Shown here one piece after another: positions 48,001 through 54,000 of a DNA stretch of 64,000 bases. Position numbers and translations under genes: made by a program. The stretch is taken from NCBI GenBank assembly GCA_963281255.1, contig OY725489.1, positions 7,378,523 through 7,442,522 on the forward strand. The letters run 5' to 3'. Positions within the stretch are counted from its first letter, which is position 1; every line of letters starts with the position of its first letter. The notes below the pieces were generated by a model. That model was not told the DNA's origin. It was given only the letters and a program-made list of their open reading frames with translations, and searched no databases. The stretch comes from Aphrocallistes beatrix. Lineage: Eukaryota; Porifera; Hexactinellida; Sceptrulophora; Aphrocallistidae.

Positions 48001-51000
48001 ATATTTAGACTAATTTCATTGCTTTTCGATGGAGATTCATGAATATTACTTCTAAAATTTTGATATTACAATATTATTTCTATTTTTCTAACCAAATAGT
48101 ATATTTCGAGACCACTGAAAATTGTAAATTTTTCAATATCAGGTTAAATATTAGTCGACAGATCCATATTTATACTAATTAATATTGACATCGGTTAACC
48201 GGTTAACCGCCCTGGAGGAAACCAAAATAACCGACCCCGAATATCGGTTAACCAACCCCAGCCCTGTTCCAGGTTATCATTAAATTAAAATCATTTGTAT
48301 GGTTTCCTGATCCAATGCTGTATATACTCTGGGTAATTAAGTGGGAAGGTTTGAAGCTAGCAAGGTTGGAACCGAATAGTTCGATATTCGGTTAGATTAA
48401 ATACTATTTGGCAAATATTTGAATTCGGTTGGGAACCGAATATCAGCATTCGTATTCGGTTGGAGTAAACTGAATTTATTATCAGTATTCGTATTCGGTT
48501 AGGATAAATTATGCCATATCCTTGTCTTATTTATTCCAATAAACAGCTTCGTAGGAGAAAGTACAGGACAAGTGAGACATAATTGTGGCTATAATTGTGT
48601 TCTAATGATTATGTCGCACCTGTCGCGCACCTGCTCCAACAACCCTAAGAGAGGGATATGGCATAATTTAATCATATTAAATTAATAAACAAGGTACAGT
48701 GTGATAATGACTAACGTTCGCAACTCCATACTTAATTAGTCATAGTAAATACAGTATTGGATCATGGAACCTAAAAATAATTCCAGTTAAAAAACATCCC
48801 GGAACGAATATATCATTGTCATTGTAACAAACCGTAGAAACTATTCATAGTCTTAACTTGGCCCGGGACAAATTTGTAAATTGACTAATTATATAACAAA
48901 TTTGTTCTGGGTGGAACCTTTTGCATCCAAACAAATATTGCTTAGCAGCCTATTAGACTGTTGCCTTACCTCAACTATGTGAGGAATGAGAGCTTTAAGG
49001 TATTACACCTGTTTTTTACAGATTAAAGATCAATTTGGCAATATTTTGACCTGGTTTAAACGCATTTTAAAGATTACAAGCGCGCTTCGCTTGCATGCGC
49101 TGCGCGGCTGGCGGACACTTTATATTCGCCGGAAAACATTTGGGTGCCTGGGCTCACAGTGATTAATTAAAAGAGAGATTACATTTCAAAATTCGTCAAA
49201 GGGTGTTAATATATGTATTTAACGGTGTGAAATTATACACAAACCTTTTTTATTGCTATACACTATAATATAATTAAGACACATATATAAGTTATTGCAT
49301 TGAAATATTAATAACAATGAAAGCCTACAATAGTGCCTTACAATGACTTCTATTGCTGGAGTGAAGCCGTACATAGTATTGTCACGGACTTCTTAAATAC
49401 ACGGACTTTCAACTTCATTTTACAGTAAATTAGCGTAGGAAATTAATATCGATGAGTTATGTTTGGTACATTTGGCATCACATTTTTGGTGATATATGTA
49501 TTATTATTGAATAGGAAGTAGCATATGCTGATTTCATCGGCCATATTGGAATACTTGAAATGTTTGTGGTTTTTGAGTTTCTGCGGTTTCAACACCTTCC
49601 CATATATGGTAATCCCGTTAATAATTCGTAATTGGTTAGAGTTAGACATGTAAAATGTACTACAGTTGGATAGGAAGTCATACATAAGGTGTCATTTGAG
49701 CGTATCGACTGATCTTAGTTATGTTTAACCTTTTTGATTCCGCGGTTTTCACACCTCCATATATCTTTACTATTAAAACTCGATTAATCAATATAATATA
49801 TATATATATCTATATCTAACGAATTGATTGAAGAAACTGTCAAGCCCAGAAGGCTGATTTTTGGTATGTGGAAGTCTTTTAGCTATGGCTCCAGTAAATT
49901 CTGAGCTCAGACGAAAATGTCTCATCATTGAATTATGACGTCATTGTCACATTTTTATAAATAGAAATTTCAGTTTTTCGACCATAACTCAGCCATTTTA
50001 GGGCATATAAGGCTGAAATTTTAATACAATGTGTATATTAACATACCTCACATATGATGCAACTATCATATAAAAATGATGACTCATCATTCCGTTATGA
50101 CGTCATCATTACGCATCAGAATATTAAAAAATGACTAATTTTGTGATTTTTGTGCGATATCGATTATAACAGTTAAACAGACGTATTTAGAGTTTTTATC
50201 TCCATATAATTAATCATTGCGACTTCAAATTCGCAAAGAAGCGCGCTTGTGTATATATATATACAAATTAATCGAGTTTTAATAGTAAGGATATATATAT
50301 ATATACAAGCGCGCTTCGCTTGCTCGCGCTGCGCGGCTGGCGGATACTATGTCCGCCAGAGGCGCCCTTTGGGAGCCTGTGGTCACCATTGATTAATTTA
50401 TATGGAGATAACATCTCTAAATACGTCTGTCCTACTGTCATAATCGATATCGCACAAAAATCACCAAATTAGTCAATTTTTAGAATTCTGGTGCGTAATG
50501 ATGACGTCATAACGGGGTGATCAGTCATCATTTTTATATGATAGTTGCATCATATGTGAAGTATGTTAGTATATAGATTCTTCTTAAAATTTCAGCATTC
50601 TATCTCCTATAATGGCTGAGTTATGCTCGAATAACTCTGTTGCTTAACTTTTAAAAATGTGACAATGACTTCATAATTCCATGATGAGCCGACATTTTCG
50701 TCTGAGCTCAGAATTTGCTGGAGCCATAGCCAAAAGACTTCCACATGCCTAAAATAAACTTTCTGTGCCTGGCAGTTTCTTCAATCAATTCGTTACAGAT
50801 ATATATATATATATATAGATAGATATTATACAAGCTCACTTCGCTTGCTTGCGCTGCGCGGCTGGCGGACACTTTGTGTCCGCCGGAGGCACCCTTTGGG
50901 CGCCTGTTGTCACCATTGATAAATTATATGGGTGATAACATCTCTAAATACGTCTATCCTACTGTTATAATCGAAATCGCACGAAAAATCACCAAATTTA

Positions 51001-54000
51001 TCAATTTTTAAAATTTTGTTGTGTAATGATGAAGTCATAACAGAGTGATGAGTCATCATATTTGGATGAAAGTTGTATCATATGTGAGATATATTAAAAT
51101 ACACATTCTATTAAAATTTCAGCCTTCTATCACCTATAATGGCTGAGTTATGGTCGAAAAACTGAAATTTCTGTTTATAAAAAGGTGACAATGACGTCAT
51201 AATTCCATGATGATTCGACATTTTCGTCTGAACTCAGAACTTAGTGGAGCCATAGCCAAAATACTCCCACATGCCAAAAATCAGCTTTCTGAGCTCGGCA
51301 GTTTCTCCAATCAATTCGTTACAGCGATATATTTATATACACACACACATATATACACATTAATCGAGTTTTAATAGTAAGGATAGATTAATCGAGTTTT
51401 AATAGTAAAGATATATGGAGGTGTGAAAACCGCGGAATCAAAAAGGTCAGACATAACTAAGATCAGTCGATACGCTCAAATGACACCTTATGTATGACTT
51501 CCTATCCAACAATAGTACATTTTACATGTCTAACTCTAACCAATTACGAATTATTAACGGGATTACCATATATGGGAAGGTGTTGAAACCGCAGAAACTC
51601 AAGAACCACAAATATTTCAAGTATTCCAATATGGCCAATGAAATCAGCATATGCTGCTTCCTATTCAACAATAATACATCAATGAGCATACATTATGTGA
51701 AGTTGTTTCCCCCATATTCTCTATCACAAATATTTAACCTAGCCTCCATAATCCTTCTCAGCAGCAGATCACTTTCCATTTTAAGATGCAAGAACTCAGA
51801 GAGAGACATTTGACCGACGTTTCGATTCCCGTTCTCCATCCAAAGGATCCTGTTGAAGGGGATACATACAAAACCAAAAGTGGGGACTGGAGCTAAACCA
51901 TATTGCCTTTCATGGTGTCCTCTTAATTGCTCGTCGATATCTAAAATACACGGACTCTGTTCTCTGGAGTAAAAGGAAGAATATTGCTTAACAAGGAGAC
52001 TCCTAGCTTGAAATATGAGATTGAGGAGAAAGAGAAGTACCTTGTCAGGAATTTGCAAGCTCTAAAAGGTAAGTATATTTGCTTTCAATTAATACTAGCA
52101 AATTGTATTTGTTCCATCTGACAATGGTATCCGAATTATTATATTCTGGCAAATCTTAAAAACATCTCGGAGGATGTCATAGACAGCGAATGGGTTCTAT
52201 CCCCAAGGGGGTGATACTTTGAAAATAATTGTTTAAAATTTGTGGGAAAATTTATATTTCACATGCAGGTCGCTTGGCCATAGTAATACCAATACTGATA
52301 ATTATATATGTATTTCAATGAAGTATTTATTTCAGTAAACACAGAGGGGAGCTCCCCGACCTTCGGCGTCTATGATGTTTTCTCGTTTATCCTGAAATAG
52401 TCATTTTTATCTACATATGTAGAGGGTGCGTCAAAAGCAACAAGGAATAATTTGTATTATTGAAAATTGTTCTACAGAGATCTAATCTGCAAAGTAAAAG
52501 TTAATTGTATCTCACAGCTTTCAATAAATAAGTGGAACATTTTAGTTCAGTTTAAATTCAGAAGAATATCTAGTAATAGTTTACTATGATCATGACCCGC
52601 GCTATCCAAACAATATTCTTCATAAGTCATGAAAATTATATCTAAGGAAGTTCTTCGGAGTAAATCAGGGTTGCCGTGGGAATGGGAATCCCCATAGGAT
52701 TCCTATGGGATTCACACAGGGTTCTAAGGAGATTCCCACAGGGTCCTCCCATAGGATTGCTGTAGGAATCCCCATGGGGATTCCCACAAGAATTATATGG
52801 GGATGGGATCGAATGGGAATTTCATTCCCACGGCAAATTTCTCGGTTGATCCCCAGTGGTCATGGATTAAATACACATCAATGGAATTGAACATTCTAAT
52901 AATCAAATTTAGCAGCTCTCTCATAATCTCACACAAGCTTCTGGTAATCAGTGCTAAATTTTTAACAATTGAAACTCATTGACATGACGTAGTATGAAAT
53001 GAATTATTCAATTTTGAATTTAGATCGTAAAAAGTGGTACGGCAGAGAAAATATTTGCAACATCAGGAAGTGCTAAAATTTGCTTATGCACTTCATGTAC
53101 TCAAAAGAAGCTGTAGTGTGCATCAATGGATTCTGAGTTAAGGATTGTTTGAACTCTAAAAATTGTTTCATTTTGTCATTAGGTACCGTCCCGAAAATTA
53201 TGCATAATTTGCAGAATCATCAGATTCAACAAATTTGCAGAATGAGCAAAATAATTGGTGAATTAACAGAATCAGTAGAATTAGCAGAAATAACAGAATT
53301 AACAGAATTAGCAAAATCTAAAGAATTAACTAAATCAACAGAATAGATAAATTTTAAATCAGATATATTCAGCATCTACTCAGATAAACTTAGCTGATAA
53401 ACATCTAGCACCATCTGTCCAAATTTATCATAATATATGGCGCCATTCAGTTCAGAAGTTGGCCACTATAGTACATAGTCAGTATCCAGCCATCCGATTT
53501 CGTCTGGATTATCCTGATTTTGCTTAAAATCCCGATTTTACAGAGGAATATTTGAATTACAATAATAATGCTGGGTGTGATAGTCTGTATATGTTAGGGT
53601 GCTCCAAAAATTAAGTTTGAATCTTATAATGCACACTCTTCAAATGGTTTACCTTGATCACCAAGTATTCACCATAAAATTCATGCAATTCGGAGATGGT
53701 TTAGTGGTTGCGCAAGGTAGCCTCCCCCTCGTGCTAATTTACTACTAGTATAAGTAACTTTATTTTTGTGATATTTGGGGGCGGTTTTATATAAGCTAAT
53801 AATACATTTTAATAATCTAAAATCTACCAGTTCCGAGATATTGGCGAAAACAGTCGGGACCAGCCTTCATAGTTGAAATTATTAATGGTCTCAACTGTTT
53901 CGCTAATATCTCCGAACCGGTAGCTTTTAGGTCATTAAAATGTATTATTAACTGATATAAAATCACCCCCTAATATCACAAAAATAAAGTTACTAGTTTA

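Noticed and set aside
49443-51813. MYDFLSN frame as a conserved gene in two copies
   Set aside because: The DNA of the arms is nearly identical including third positions, so the similarity shows recent duplication and not selection on protein.
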